From an uncultured Phycisphaerales bacterium (GTDB taxonomy: Bacteria; Planctomycetota; Phycisphaerae; Phycisphaerales; UBA1924), in NCBI GenBank assembly GCA_903929885.1, contig CAIYWI010000060.1:28824-92823 (forward strand): DNA of 64,000 nucleotides. Reading direction: 5' to 3'. Below the pieces are notes generated by a model. The model had not been told where the DNA came from, did no database searches, and saw only the letters and a list, made by a program, of their open reading frames with translations. Shown piece by piece: positions 19,695 to 29,973 of this stretch. Position 1 is the first letter of the stretch. Each line of letters begins with the position of its first letter. The translations under genes were made by a program, and so were the position numbers.

Positions 19695-20612
19695 ATGCTT
19701 CCACAGGAACTGATGCGAGAGGTCAAACGCCTGCAGGTCCGCACCCGCCGCCGGGTCGAGGGCCTGTTCGCAGGCGACTATCACACCGCCTTCAAGGGCA
19801 GGGGCATCGAGTTCGCCGATGTCCGCGAGTACGAACCTGGCGACGACGTGCGAGCCATCGACTGGAACGTCACGGCGCGAGCGGGCCGCCCGTTCATCAA
19901 GCGCTTCATCGAGGAACGCGAGTTGACGGTGACGCTCGCCGTCGATCTGTCGGCTTCCGGCGACTTCGCGTCGGGATTCGGCGCCGCTTCGCGGCCGAAG
20001 CGTCGCATCAGCATCGAGACTGCCGCACTGCTCGCCTTCGCGGCCGCGTCGAACAACGATCGCACCGGGCTGTGCCTGTTCACCGACCACATCGAGTTCT
20101 TCCTGCCGCCGGCCAAGGGGCGGGTGCACTCGCTTCGGCTGCTCCGGGAGTTGCTGCAGTTCGAGCCTCGCTCGAGGGGCACCGACGTGGCGAATGCCGC
20201 GATGCACCTTGGCCGGATGCTTCGAGGCAGGGGCATCGTCTTCCTGATCTCCGACTTCCTCGGCGTGCAGGCGCCGTCGACGCGTTCTGCGCCGCTGGAC
20301 ACCGCCTTGCGACTGCTCGCCCGGCGGCAGGAGGTCATCGCGATTCAAGTCGGCGATCCGCGTGAATCGCTGCTGCCGGATGTCGGACTGGCGCAGGTGG
20401 CAGACCCTGAAACGGGCGATGTCCGCTGGATCGACACGTCGTCTCGACGGTTTCGCGAACGCTACGAGGCGAACGCCCGCCATCGCCAGTGGCGGGTCGA
20501 GTCGGCCCTGGCAGCCGCGGAAATCGAGCGGATCGGCCTGTCCACGGACCGACCGTTCGTGCCGGATCTGGCCAGGGCCCTGCGTCTTCGCGAAGGACGA
20601 CGTCGATCGTGA
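19695..20612 (+). CDS. DUF58 domain-containing protein
   Basis: GLFAGDYHTAFKGRGIEFADVREYEPGDDVRAIDWNVTARAGRPFIKRFIEERELTVTLAVDLS. Confidence 0.95.
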   Translation: MLPQELMREVKRLQVRTRRRVEGLFAGDYHTAFKGRGIEFADVREYEPGDDVRAIDWNVTARAGRPFIKRFIEERELTVTLAVDLSASGDFASGFGAASRPKRRISIETAALLAFAAASNNDRTGLCLFTDHIEFFLPPAKGRVHSLRLLRELLQFEPRSRGTDVANAAMHLGRMLRGRGIVFLISDFLGVQAPSTRSAPLDTALRLLARRQEVIAIQVGDPRESLLPDVGLAQVADPETGDVRWIDTSSRRFRERYEANARHRQWRVESALAAAEIERIGLSTDRPFVPDLARALRLREGRRRS

Positions 20613-21658
20613 ACGCGGCGTCCTTCCATGTCGTTCACGTCCTGGCCGCGGCCCTTGGTCCGCTCGCGGGGGTCTCGTCGGCGGCGACCGTCTCGCCTCC
20701 AGAGCGAGAGCCGCCGACCGCGACGCAGCGGATCGAGGCCGGACCGATCGTGATCGAGCAGGCGTTCGACCGTTCGGTCATGCTCGCGGCGGAGCGAGTG
20801 ACGGCGACATGGCGGGTACACGCACCGCTCGACGTTCGCGTCGGACTCCCACCGATGCCCGTGCCGGGTTCCAAGGCCGGGGATTTTGCCGTGGTATCGT
20901 GCGTGGACGAACCCGCTCGGCTGACAGGCGACCCGTCGCGATTGGTGCTCGTCCGCCGACTCCTCCTCGAACCGTTCCTCCCCGGGACGTACGCGACGCC
21001 AACGCTCGAGGCGACGTGGCATCGATCCGACTCGGAGCAGGGGATCGCACGCACCTCGTCGACGAGCATCACGGTCGAATCGCTGCTTCCATGGGCGGCA
21101 TCCGATCCGGCCCTGGCCGGCGAGTTCGATCCCGGATCGATTCGCGAGGAACATCGTGTCGAGTCGTCTCAAGGCAACTCGTGGTTGATCCCTGCCGGGG
21201 CCATCACGGCGCTGGCCGTGCTCGGCGCGGCGGCGGTGGCGGGCATGCGACGTCGCCGCGGAAGTGAAGCGGATCCGGCGGCGGTCGCGCTCGCGTTGGC
21301 ACAGACGGTCGATGTCAGGATCGACGATCCGGGATCGGTGCGGCGGGCCCTGGACGATCTCGCCCACTCGCTCCGCGCCGCGCTGGCGGATCGAGTGACG
21401 CCCCTGGCCTCGGCAATGGCGGGTGAGTGGTTGCGCTCGGACGGTGGTGCACGCGGTGGCGCCGGCGTGCCCTCGCTCGACGACGAACGCCGTCGGATCA
21501 TGGAAGCAGCCCTGCCTCTGCTGGACACTCTCGACGAGGCCCGATTTTCAGGATCGACGGCCGCGGCCGACCACCTCGCGCGCCTGCGGGACGAGGTCGT
21601 CAAGTTGGTGGAGACACTTCAGGCCATGCCCCGGTTGCACGGAGGTCGACGGGCATGA
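20609..21658 (+). CDS. Bat-operon membrane protein (DUF4381/BatD-like)
   Basis: Between DUF58 and VWA genes; GTG start overlaps DUF58 stop; signal/TM topology; C-terminal helical cytoplasmic region. Confidence 0.7.
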   Translation: MNAASFHVVHVLAAALGPLAGVSSAATVSPPEREPPTATQRIEAGPIVIEQAFDRSVMLAAERVTATWRVHAPLDVRVGLPPMPVPGSKAGDFAVVSCVDEPARLTGDPSRLVLVRRLLLEPFLPGTYATPTLEATWHRSDSEQGIARTSSTSITVESLLPWAASDPALAGEFDPGSIREEHRVESSQGNSWLIPAGAITALAVLGAAAVAGMRRRRGSEADPAAVALALAQTVDVRIDDPGSVRRALDDLAHSLRAALADRVTPLASAMAGEWLRSDGGARGGAGVPSLDDERRRIMEAALPLLDTLDEARFSGSTAAADHLARLRDEVVKLVETLQAMPRLHGGRRA

Positions 21659-22719
21659 GTTTCGCCCATCCATGGATCCTGCTCCTGCTGCTGGCGCTCC
21701 CGCTGCTGCCGCCGGCTCGACGATGGCTCGATCCCGTTCGACCGATCCCGCTGCCCGACCTGGCCGGGGTTGCGGTCGACGGCGCCACATGGCGCGTGCG
21801 GCTTCGCGGCCTGCCCGTCCTGCTGCGGCTCGGCGGCGCCGGCCTGCTGATCGTCGCGCTCGCGAGGCCGCAGGAAACCAAGGGATGGACGACCACCTCG
21901 ACCGAGGGCGTGGCGATCCAGATCGTCTACGACCGGTCCGGCAGCATGCGCGAGCCGATGCCCGACGATGAATCGAGGACCAAGAACGAGGTGGCTCGCG
22001 ACGCGCTGGTTCGGTTCGTGAAAGGCGACGACGCGTCGCTTCGAGGACGCGAGGGCGACATGATCGGCCTGATCGCCTTCGCGAGATACGCCGACACCCT
22101 GTCGCCCATGGCACGGGTGCACGGGCCGCTGATCGACGTGGCGTCGCGGCTGATGCCTGTCGAGAATCGCGCGGCCGAGGACGGCACCGCCATTGGCGAC
22201 GCGCTGTCGCTCGCGGCCTCACGTCTCAGGAGGGCCGAGGAGGAGATCTTGCGGGCCGCCTCTCGGGAGGGTGGCAAGCCCTCGTTCGAGATCAAGAGCA
22301 AGGTCATCGTGCTCATGACCGACGGACAGAACAACGCCGGCGAATCGTCGCCGGTGGAGGCAGCGGAACTCGCGACGCGTTGGGGCATTCGGATCTACGC
22401 CATCGGCGTGGGCGCAGGCGAACGCACCGCCACCATCGACACCGCCTTTGGACGCCAGGTCGTGCCCCGGGGCAACGCCGTGGACGAACGGTTGCTGACG
22501 CAGATCGCGGAATCGACGGGCGGAGCCTACTTCTCGGCGGGCACCTCCACGTCGCTCGCGGAGGCCTATGCGGCCATCGATTCGCTCGAGAAGTCCCGCA
22601 TCGACTCGACGCGACACTCGAGCCGGATCGAGTTGTATCGGCCGCTCGTCGTCGCCGCGGCGATCGTGCTGGCCGTGGAATGGTTGCTGGCGTCGTTCCT
22701 GTTCAGGAGGGTCACCTGA
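21655..22719 (+). CDS. batA: VWA domain protein BatA
   Basis: N-terminal TM (FAHPWILLLLLALPLL); MIDAS YDRSGSM; C-terminal TM; ATG overlaps upstream stop. Confidence 0.9.
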   Translation: MSFAHPWILLLLLALPLLPPARRWLDPVRPIPLPDLAGVAVDGATWRVRLRGLPVLLRLGGAGLLIVALARPQETKGWTTTSTEGVAIQIVYDRSGSMREPMPDDESRTKNEVARDALVRFVKGDDASLRGREGDMIGLIAFARYADTLSPMARVHGPLIDVASRLMPVENRAAEDGTAIGDALSLAASRLRRAEEEILRAASREGGKPSFEIKSKVIVLMTDGQNNAGESSPVEAAELATRWGIRIYAIGVGAGERTATIDTAFGRQVVPRGNAVDERLLTQIAESTGGAYFSAGTSTSLAEAYAAIDSLEKSRIDSTRHSSRIELYRPLVVAAAIVLAVEWLLASFLFRRVT

Positions 22720-24821
22720 TGAACTCGATCCTGCTGGTGGCGGCGGCGACGTGGCGAGTGGCCCACCCTGCATGGCTCGCGTTGCTGGCCTTGGCGCCCA
22801 TCGCGTTGCTCGCCGCGTGGTTCTGCATTCGTCAGCGTCGTGCGGGGCTACGACGATTCATCGGCGAAGCGGCCGCCGCTCGGCTGCCGCGGAACGGGTT
22901 GGCGTGGACGCGCGCCGCCATCGCTTCGATCGGCGCGGCATCGTTGGCGGTGGCGGCAGCCAGGCCGCAGACCGATCCGGTGACGGAGGACGTGGCGGTC
23001 AGGGGCCGCGACCTGGTCTTCCTCGTGGACGTCTCGCGGAGCATGCTCTCGCGAGACGTGGTGCCCGACCGGCTCTCTCGCACGAAGATCTGGATCAACG
23101 ACCTCGTGAACACGCTGGGAGGGGATCGCGTTGCGCTGGTGGCGTTCGCGGGCGTGCCCGTCGTCAAGTGCCCGCTGACGCTCGACCACGGCTTCTTCCG
23201 AATGGAACTCGACGACCTGTCCCCCACCACCTCGCCTCGCGGAGGCACCCTGATCGGCGACGCGATTCGCAAGGCCATGAGCGACGTCTTCGAACCCGGA
23301 CAGGGTCGCCACCGCGACATCATCCTCTTCACCGACGGAGAGGATCAGGGCAGTTTCCCGATCGAGGCGGCCAAGGCCGCGGGCGAGGCCGGCGTGCGCA
23401 TCATCGCCATCGGCATCGGCAGCGAACTGGAGGGTGCGCTCGTGCCGACCGACTCCGGCGCCGCCGGCTACATCGAGCACGAGGGAGCGCAGGTCCGAAG
23501 CCGCCTCGACGGAACCACCCTCGCGGCGGTCGCGCACGCGGCGAGAGAGGCCGGCGGTCAGGGGGTGTTCCTCAACGTCGGCACCGGCACGATGGACCTC
23601 GACACCATTTACCGAGACCTCATCGCGTCTGCCGAGACGATCGAAACCTCGCAGGTGGCGAACGTGACGTACCGAGAGCTCTTTCCCTGGTTCGTCGGTC
23701 TCGCGCTGACGTGCCTGGCGATCGAGCCGCTCATCCCCCTCTCGCGACGACTGCGTCGCAGCGGCGAAGGGACGATCCACCGGACAGCCGCGACCGCGTT
23801 GGCGTTGGCGAGCATGACGATCCTCTCCCCTGAGCTCAAAGCCGCCCAGCCGGCGACCGATGCGCCTTCGCCCTCGGCGGCGGAGGTGTACAACGAGGGC
23901 CGCCGCATGTTCCTCGAAGGCAAGCATGCCGAGGCCGCCGAGCGGTTCCGGGCGGCGGACGTGGCGACCCGGGATGCGGACCTCGGCGCCAAAGCCCGGT
24001 ACAACCTCGGCCTTGCACTCTACCGACAGGCATTCCCGGCCGCCGACGCATCTCCCGCGGCGTCGCCGGGCAACCCCGACGCTCGACAGCGTCTGTCGCT
24101 GCTGGAAGCGGCGTCGCGAGCCTTCCAATCGGCCGTCGAGATTGACCCAACCGATCAGGCGGCCGCTCGCAATGTCGAAATGTGCCGTCGCCGCATGCAG
24201 GAGATTCGGGACGAGGAACAGCGACAACAGCAGCAGCAGCAGTCGAAGGAGGGCGACCAGAGCCAATCGCAGGGTTCGCAAGGCCAACCGGGCGACGGTG
24301 AATCACGGAGCGATCAACTTTCCGACCTCGCCCGGCGTCAACGGGAGGCGGCGGAGCAGAGCGCCAAGGCGGAGGCCGGCGAAGCGGGTGCTGATCGCGA
24401 CCGGGATGCAAAGGCGGCTCGACAAACGCAGCAGCAGCTCAACGAGGACACCAAGCGCCAGCAGGACTCGTCGGGGCAACCGAGCGAAAGGACGGGCGAG
24501 CAACTCAAGAAGGCCCGAGAGGCGCAGCAGCAGGCATCCGAAGCGCTCGAACGCGGCGACCTTGGCGAGGCACGCCAGCGACAGGAGCAGGCCGCCGAAC
24601 ACCTCGAGTCGGCGGCCGCATCCGAGCGAGAGGCGGCCAAGCGTGAGGAACCATCGAAGTCGGATGGGAGGCACGACCAACGGGCCTCGGAGTCAAGGCA
24701 ACCTGCGTACGACCAGACTGCCGCTCAGTTGCTCGACCGAGAACGACGGCTCCGTGAAGCGAGGCGTCAAGCGTTCCGTGCCATGCGCGGCACGCCCCAG
24801 CCGGTGGAAAGGGACTGGTAA
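22719..24821 (+). CDS. BatB-BatC fusion: VWA domain, TM, TPR and Gln/Glu-rich tail
   Basis: MIDAS FLVDVSRSM; TPR-like AEVYNEGRRMFLEGKHAEAAERFR...ARYNLGLALYRQ; Q-rich low-complexity tail in the same ORF. Confidence 0.9.
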   Translation: MNSILLVAAATWRVAHPAWLALLALAPIALLAAWFCIRQRRAGLRRFIGEAAAARLPRNGLAWTRAAIASIGAASLAVAAARPQTDPVTEDVAVRGRDLVFLVDVSRSMLSRDVVPDRLSRTKIWINDLVNTLGGDRVALVAFAGVPVVKCPLTLDHGFFRMELDDLSPTTSPRGGTLIGDAIRKAMSDVFEPGQGRHRDIILFTDGEDQGSFPIEAAKAAGEAGVRIIAIGIGSELEGALVPTDSGAAGYIEHEGAQVRSRLDGTTLAAVAHAAREAGGQGVFLNVGTGTMDLDTIYRDLIASAETIETSQVANVTYRELFPWFVGLALTCLAIEPLIPLSRRLRRSGEGTIHRTAATALALASMTILSPELKAAQPATDAPSPSAAEVYNEGRRMFLEGKHAEAAERFRAADVATRDADLGAKARYNLGLALYRQAFPAADASPAASPGNPDARQRLSLLEAASRAFQSAVEIDPTDQAAARNVEMCRRRMQEIRDEEQRQQQQQQSKEGDQSQSQGSQGQPGDGESRSDQLSDLARRQREAAEQSAKAEAGEAGADRDRDAKAARQTQQQLNEDTKRQQDSSGQPSERTGEQLKKAREAQQQASEALERGDLGEARQRQEQAAEHLESAAASEREAAKREEPSKSDGRHDQRASESRQPAYDQTAAQLLDRERRLREARRQAFRAMRGTPQPVERDW
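24228..24242 (+). repeat. (CAG)5 microsatellite encoding poly-Gln within the BatC-like part
   Basis: Direct read: cagcagcagcagcag within caacagcagcagcagcagtcg. Confidence 0.8.
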
Positions 24822-26711
24822 ATGAGCACCGTGTGTCACCTTTGGACCAGATTCACCATGCTCGCACGCCCGTGGGCGGCGATGCGTGCGCTCGCGGCGT
24901 GCTTGCTGCTGGCGTGCTGGGCGCCCCATGCCGACGCCTCGCCGCCCGACTCGCCCACGGCGAGCGTGGCCGTGTCGCAGTCGATGGTGGATCTGGGCGA
25001 TTCGCTCGTGTATCAGATCACGGTGGAAGGCGTGACCGATGTCAAGCCGCCGACGCTGCCGTCTTCGGATGCGTGGGAAGCGGAGTACATGGGCGGTCGC
25101 GACGAGTCCATGCGTTCCACCTTCATCGTCAACGGCCGGGTCACCGAGTCATCGTCGCTCAAGTACGTCATGCAGTGGCGGATCACGCCCCGTCGGCTGG
25201 GTCCGACGGCTGTCGACTCGTTCACCCTTGACGTGGGAGGCAAGCCGGTTCGTGTCCCTCGAGTCCAGTTCCGCACCAACGAGCCGCAGGAGAGCCCGAA
25301 CTTCCGTCTCGTGCTCGAGTCGGACCGCACGTCGGCGTATGTCGGCGAGCCGATCCGCATGCGATTGGCCTGGTCGGTGGGAGCCAACGTCAAGAGCGCG
25401 GCCTTCACCGGCCCCGACGGTGACGACGTTTTCGACATCGAGGCGCTCGATCCCCGCCCGCTCAAGGCACGGGGCTCCGATCTCAACGCCAACGATCCTT
25501 GGCGTCTGGTGCCCTTTCTCGGGCGAGACACCATCGTCACCCGCTCGCAAGGCGAACTCGGGGGCCGAGCCGTCCCGATCTTCACGCTTGACCTGGTGGT
25601 GACGCCACGAAAGGAGGGGTCGCTCGTGATCGGCCCGTATCGCGTGGCGTGCGACGAGGTGGTCGGGCAGCGAGCCCGCGGCTTCTTCGATTCACCCTTC
25701 GATGATCGGAGCCAGACCCGTCGGACGATCACCACCGGCAACGCGCTCTCGCTCGAAGTTCGGCCGCTGCCTGCGGAAGGAAGGCCCGATGGGTTCTCGG
25801 GCTTGATCGGCCGATACTCGATCGAGGCGTCGGCCGCGAATGCCGAGGCCAACGTGGGCGACCCGGTGCCGCTGACGATCGTGATTCGCGGGCCCGAGCC
25901 GATGCCCGGCCTGGTTCCACCCGACCTGTCGCTCCAGGGCGACTTCGAGTCGACGTTCCGGCCCGCGCCGGAAGGGTGGGAAGCCGCTCCCAGCGGAGCC
26001 GAAGGCGAACGACGATTCATCACCACCGTGCGTCCACGGTCCGATGCCATCACTCAGATCCCGCCGATACGACTCGCCTATTTCGACACGTCGACCGGAC
26101 GCTACGAGGTGGCGGAGAGCGCTCCGATCGCCCTGAAGGTCCGGCCTTCTCGCCAGATCACGGCCGCAGACGCGACGGGGGCGGGCACGCCACTCGCGCC
26201 GGCAGCGTCATCGACCTCGTCGGCTCGCCTGACGAGCGTCCCGGGGGGCATCGGCGCCAACACTGAATCGCTCGATGCCATCGAACAGCGTCACGTCAGC
26301 ATCCTTGCGATGATCGTCTCGCCTCCGGGCCTTGCCTTCCTGGGCTTGCCGCCGCTGGCGGCCTCGGTCGCATGGTTGGCGGCGACGCGATCGCGGCGAG
26401 CCGATCCGGCGCGAGCGGCGCGGCGTGCCGCCGTGCATCGTGCGGCCGCGTCGGTCAGCCGCGCGACGACAGTCGCAGATCTGTCGTCGGCGGTCCGCGA
26501 TGCCTTGGGGCCGTTCCTCTCGATGGCACCCGAGGCGATCACCTTCGACGACGCGGCCAGGGCCCCGCTTCCACCCGGCGTGCGACAGGAACTCGCGAGC
26601 ATGCTCGAGCATTTCGAGCGAGACACGTACGGTTCGACGGATGCCGCGTCGCTGACCGACTTGCGTCCTCGGGCTTCGCGTCTCATCTCGATGTTGCGGG
26701 AGGTCGCGTGA
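24822..26711 (+). CDS. batD: BatD-family (oxygen tolerance) protein
   Basis: Signal peptide; VSQSMVDLGDSLVYQITVEG...; repeated beta-rich domains; C-terminal TM; TAAATG junction. Confidence 0.88.
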   Translation: MSTVCHLWTRFTMLARPWAAMRALAACLLLACWAPHADASPPDSPTASVAVSQSMVDLGDSLVYQITVEGVTDVKPPTLPSSDAWEAEYMGGRDESMRSTFIVNGRVTESSSLKYVMQWRITPRRLGPTAVDSFTLDVGGKPVRVPRVQFRTNEPQESPNFRLVLESDRTSAYVGEPIRMRLAWSVGANVKSAAFTGPDGDDVFDIEALDPRPLKARGSDLNANDPWRLVPFLGRDTIVTRSQGELGGRAVPIFTLDLVVTPRKEGSLVIGPYRVACDEVVGQRARGFFDSPFDDRSQTRRTITTGNALSLEVRPLPAEGRPDGFSGLIGRYSIEASAANAEANVGDPVPLTIVIRGPEPMPGLVPPDLSLQGDFESTFRPAPEGWEAAPSGAEGERRFITTVRPRSDAITQIPPIRLAYFDTSTGRYEVAESAPIALKVRPSRQITAADATGAGTPLAPAASSTSSARLTSVPGGIGANTESLDAIEQRHVSILAMIVSPPGLAFLGLPPLAASVAWLAATRSRRADPARAARRAAVHRAAASVSRATTVADLSSAVRDALGPFLSMAPEAITFDDAARAPLPPGVRQELASMLEHFERDTYGSTDAASLTDLRPRASRLISMLREVA

Positions 26712-27589
26712 TGCTCAACTTCCCGGCCTTGACCTGCATCATGCTCCTGGGCCTGTTCCCGCCGCCGACGCTTGCCATGGAGACCGAATCGAGCCGCGAG
26801 CGCGTCGAGGCTCGATTCGCGGAGGGGAATCGCGAGTTCGCCGCCGGATTGGAACTCGCCGGCAAGGACGCGGCGGCGGCGAGGGAGCGGTTCGCGAAGG
26901 CGGCGGCGGCGTGGCGCACCATCGTCATCGACGGCGGCATACGCAACGCCGCCCTGGAGCGGAACATCGGCAACGCCTCGCTGCTGGCGGGCGATGCACC
27001 TCGCGCCATCGCCGCGTTCCGCCGGGCCCAGTCGGTCGATCCGCGTGACTCGGTCGCGTTGGACGGGCTGGCGGTTGCGAGGCGTGCAGCGGGGACGGAG
27101 GCCTATGCCCCGGGAGCGGCGGTCGCCTCGCAGGCTTCGTCGCCCGGTTGGCGCGGCGCGATGGGCTCGATCGAGCGGTTCGCCGCGAGCTTGGGCGACT
27201 GGCTGTCGACGCTCGTGTCGCCGCGATGGCTGCTATGGACTGCCGCAACCTGCCACGTGGCAGGCTGGCTGCTGCTCGCACTCAGACTCGCGGGGATCCA
27301 TCGGGTCAGGCGTTGGATGCCCGTGTCGACGTTGGCGGTCGGGGCGATCGCGATCGTGCCGCTGCTGGCGGCGGACGTTCGACGCTGGAGGGCCCCCGAG
27401 GCCGTCGTGGTCGCCACGGGAATCACGGCGCGCCAAGGGCCTGCGGAGATGTACGAGCCGAGCTTCAAGGAACCGTTGAGTCCGGGGCTTGAAGTGGTCA
27501 TCGCCGAGGAGCGGGGCGAGTGGGTCATGATTCGCCTGCACGACGGTCGCGTGGCGTGGGTCCGGTCGACGGGCCTCGAGCGGCTGTGA
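26711..27589 (+). CDS. BatE-like protein: TPR, TM, SH3-like domain
   Basis: ALERNIGNASLLAGDAPRAIAAFRRAQSVDPRDS; two TM; C-terminal VVVATGITARQGPAEMYEPSFKEPLSPGLEVVIAEERGEWVMIRLHDGRVAWVRSTGLERL. Confidence 0.87.
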   Translation: MLNFPALTCIMLLGLFPPPTLAMETESSRERVEARFAEGNREFAAGLELAGKDAAAARERFAKAAAAWRTIVIDGGIRNAALERNIGNASLLAGDAPRAIAAFRRAQSVDPRDSVALDGLAVARRAAGTEAYAPGAAVASQASSPGWRGAMGSIERFAASLGDWLSTLVSPRWLLWTAATCHVAGWLLLALRLAGIHRVRRWMPVSTLAVGAIAIVPLLAADVRRWRAPEAVVVATGITARQGPAEMYEPSFKEPLSPGLEVVIAEERGEWVMIRLHDGRVAWVRSTGLERL

Positions 27590-27625
27590 CCAGTCGTTCG
27601 GGGCGTTGCCTGCCGGAAAGCCCGT

Positions 27626-29968
27626 TCAGGCCACGGCACGGACGCCCGCGTTGAAGTTGGCTTTCATCTGTTCGAAGGTCAGAGTGGCGTAGCCGGTTGC
27701 GTTCTCGATGGCGGTTCCCGACACGCCCCAGGGGTTGCGGACGGTGTATCGGGCGACGCCGCCCGCATCTCGCACCGCGCTGACCAGCGAGTAGGCATGG
27801 CCGCCGACCAGGTTGGGCGAGGTGGAGAAGGTGCCGAAGGTGACGGCTCTGCCGGCGGCCATGTCGCCCGACAGCATCGTGAACAGGCTCTGCTCGGTGA
27901 CGGAACTGTTCAGCCAGACGGTCGACGAGTTGACGCCCAGCGCCGAGTAGGCCTCGCCCATCCAGCCGGCGTTGATCGACGCGTAGGTGTTGGCGCCCGA
28001 GCGGAAGTAGGCGAAGGCCTTCTCCATGATGGGCACCCAGACGGTGCCGGCGGCGCCGGGTCGGGCGTAGCGGAAGTTCGAGCCGCCGGCGGTGGGAATC
28101 TGATTCGAGACGCGGACGAAGACGGGACTGCCGGCACGAGTGAACTTGACGATGTAGGTTCCGTCGCCCATGTCGACCGCCGCCTCGCTGACGACCGAGG
28201 GCCTCGACGTGGCGAAAGCGGCCAGGGCGGCGATGTAGTAGCAGTCGCCGACGGCTCCCTGGTTGATGTCGCTTGCCACGGGCCCGGCGCCGAACAACGA
28301 GGCGTTGATCACCATCGTGCTTCCCGAGTCGGTGGGATTGGGCAGACTGGCGCCCACCGCCTTGCTGACGTTGCCCGCCAGCGTGCCGATCCGATTGACG
28401 ACGCCGGTGCCGGTGAAGGCGTCGGTGGTGTCGATCCATGCCGAGACATTCGTGCCCGCACTGGTGATGGTCGAGGCCGCGCCGCCGACCGAGGAGACGA
28501 TGGTGCGGACGGTGACCGACTTGTCGATCGTGATCGCACGGGTGCCGCCGCGATCGTAGATGAACAGCGCCGACGGCATCGAGACCTGGGCCACGACGGT
28601 CGTGCCCGCGGTGATGATCATCGTCGCGCCGCTGACCGAAGCCCGGATGGCGGAGGTGCCACCGCTGGTGGTCACGACCAGTTCACTGCCATGTCGGGTG
28701 GTGATGGTGACGCCTGTGCCGCTCCCGCCTCCGCCGCCGGAGGCGGGCGTGAACATGACCGGGGCGGAGATCGCCGAGGTCAGGCCTGTCTTCATGGCGA
28801 CGACGCGATACCACACGGAACCGCCCGCGGAAGCGCTCGTGTCGGTCCAGGTCTTGGCCGCACCGGCGGCAATCTGGGCCGCATCGCTGAACGTGGTGCC
28901 GTCGGATGACTTCTGGACGACGTACCTGACGGAAGCTCCGTTGGAATCGGTCCAGGCCACGACGGCGCCTGTTCCCGACGCGGTGGCGGTGACGCGGGTC
29001 GCCGCCCTGATGGACGCGAAGACCGAGGGCGTCTCAGCGGTGCCGCTCGGAACGTTGGGAGCGGTTGCGACGACACGATAGTTGTAGCGGATGCCGCCGA
29101 CGATGGCGTTGTCCGTGAACGCGCCGACGGTGCCGCCCATCGTGGCGATGGTGGCGAAGGTGCCGCCTTCGACCGACCGCTGCACGACATACGAGGCGAC
29201 GCGGCTGCCCGCGGCGGTCCACGTCAGGCCGATCGACGTCGATGCGGGCAGCGCCCTCAGGTTGGCCGGAGGCGCGACGGGCACGGCCGCCGTCACGGGG
29301 TTGCTGACGGCCGACCCCTTCGTGCCGGCGGTTGCCTGGATTCGATAGGCGTGGACCGCCCCCCACGAGACGGTCGTGTCGACGTACGAGGTGATGGAAC
29401 CGCCCGAGACGACTCGCAGCGGCATGAACGTTCCGCCGTTGGTGGATCGCACGATGATGTAGGCGGTGGCCGAAGGATCACGTGCCTGCCAGTTCAAGGT
29501 CACGCTCGACGACGAGACCATCGTGGTTCGGAAGTCGGTGGGCGTGAACAAGGGCGTCCATACGCTCGAGACTTGAGACGGCGCGGAGGCGGCGGCGCCG
29601 TTCAACGAGACGATCTGGTAGCGATAGGCCGTGTTCGAGCGGACGGAGGTGTCGATGAACGACAGTTGCGTGCGACTGGAGATCGTGGCGATCTGCGCGA
29701 AGTCGCCCGTCGATCCGGCTCGCATGATGCGGTAGCCGGTGGCGTTGGCGCCGGGGGCCGCCCACGCCAATCGCACGTTGTCGGCGTTGACGGTGACTGC
29801 GGCGAACCCCGGAGGGGCCAGAGGGGTGTTGCCCACGCGGGGCACGACCGCCAGCATGACGCGGGGTTCCAGCGGTTGAGCGGCCGCGTCGGGATCGGCT
29901 GCGCCGGCCCTCAGGCCCAGCACCCGCTCCCAGAAACCTCCAACGGCCCTCGACTTGACTTCATGCAT
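27626..29968 (-). CDS. Multi-FN3 protein with C-terminal C2 (calpain)-family cysteine peptidase domain and N-terminal LEPR-x-L motif
   Basis: PLEPRVML; at least four FN3-like repeats (PTDFRTTMVSSSSVTLNWQA etc.); calpain triad context INQGAVGDCYYIAALAAFA, GGHAYSLV, VRNPWG. Confidence 0.88.
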   Translation of the reverse strand: MHEVKSRAVGGFWERVLGLRAGAADPDAAAQPLEPRVMLAVVPRVGNTPLAPPGFAAVTVNADNVRLAWAAPGANATGYRIMRAGSTGDFAQIATISSRTQLSFIDTSVRSNTAYRYQIVSLNGAAASAPSQVSSVWTPLFTPTDFRTTMVSSSSVTLNWQARDPSATAYIIVRSTNGGTFMPLRVVSGGSITSYVDTTVSWGAVHAYRIQATAGTKGSAVSNPVTAAVPVAPPANLRALPASTSIGLTWTAAGSRVASYVVQRSVEGGTFATIATMGGTVGAFTDNAIVGGIRYNYRVVATAPNVPSGTAETPSVFASIRAATRVTATASGTGAVVAWTDSNGASVRYVVQKSSDGTTFSDAAQIAAGAAKTWTDTSASAGGSVWYRVVAMKTGLTSAISAPVMFTPASGGGGGSGTGVTITTRHGSELVVTTSGGTSAIRASVSGATMIITAGTTVVAQVSMPSALFIYDRGGTRAITIDKSVTVRTIVSSVGGAASTITSAGTNVSAWIDTTDAFTGTGVVNRIGTLAGNVSKAVGASLPNPTDSGSTMVINASLFGAGPVASDINQGAVGDCYYIAALAAFATSRPSVVSEAAVDMGDGTYIVKFTRAGSPVFVRVSNQIPTAGGSNFRYARPGAAGTVWVPIMEKAFAYFRSGANTYASINAGWMGEAYSALGVNSSTVWLNSSVTEQSLFTMLSGDMAAGRAVTFGTFSTSPNLVGGHAYSLVSAVRDAGGVARYTVRNPWGVSGTAIENATGYATLTFEQMKANFNAGVRAVA

Positions 29969-29973
29969 GGGAA

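Noticed and set aside
22380-22718. Upstream extension of the BatB/BatC ORF to 22380
   Set aside because: Extension overlaps the BatA coding frame; the ATG at 22719 overlapping the BatA stop and preceded by an aggagg SD is the better start.
24228-24242. CAG run as a phase-variation or CRISPR-like repeat
   Set aside because: In-frame poly-Gln codons in a low-complexity tail; five units only, triplet changes keep the frame.
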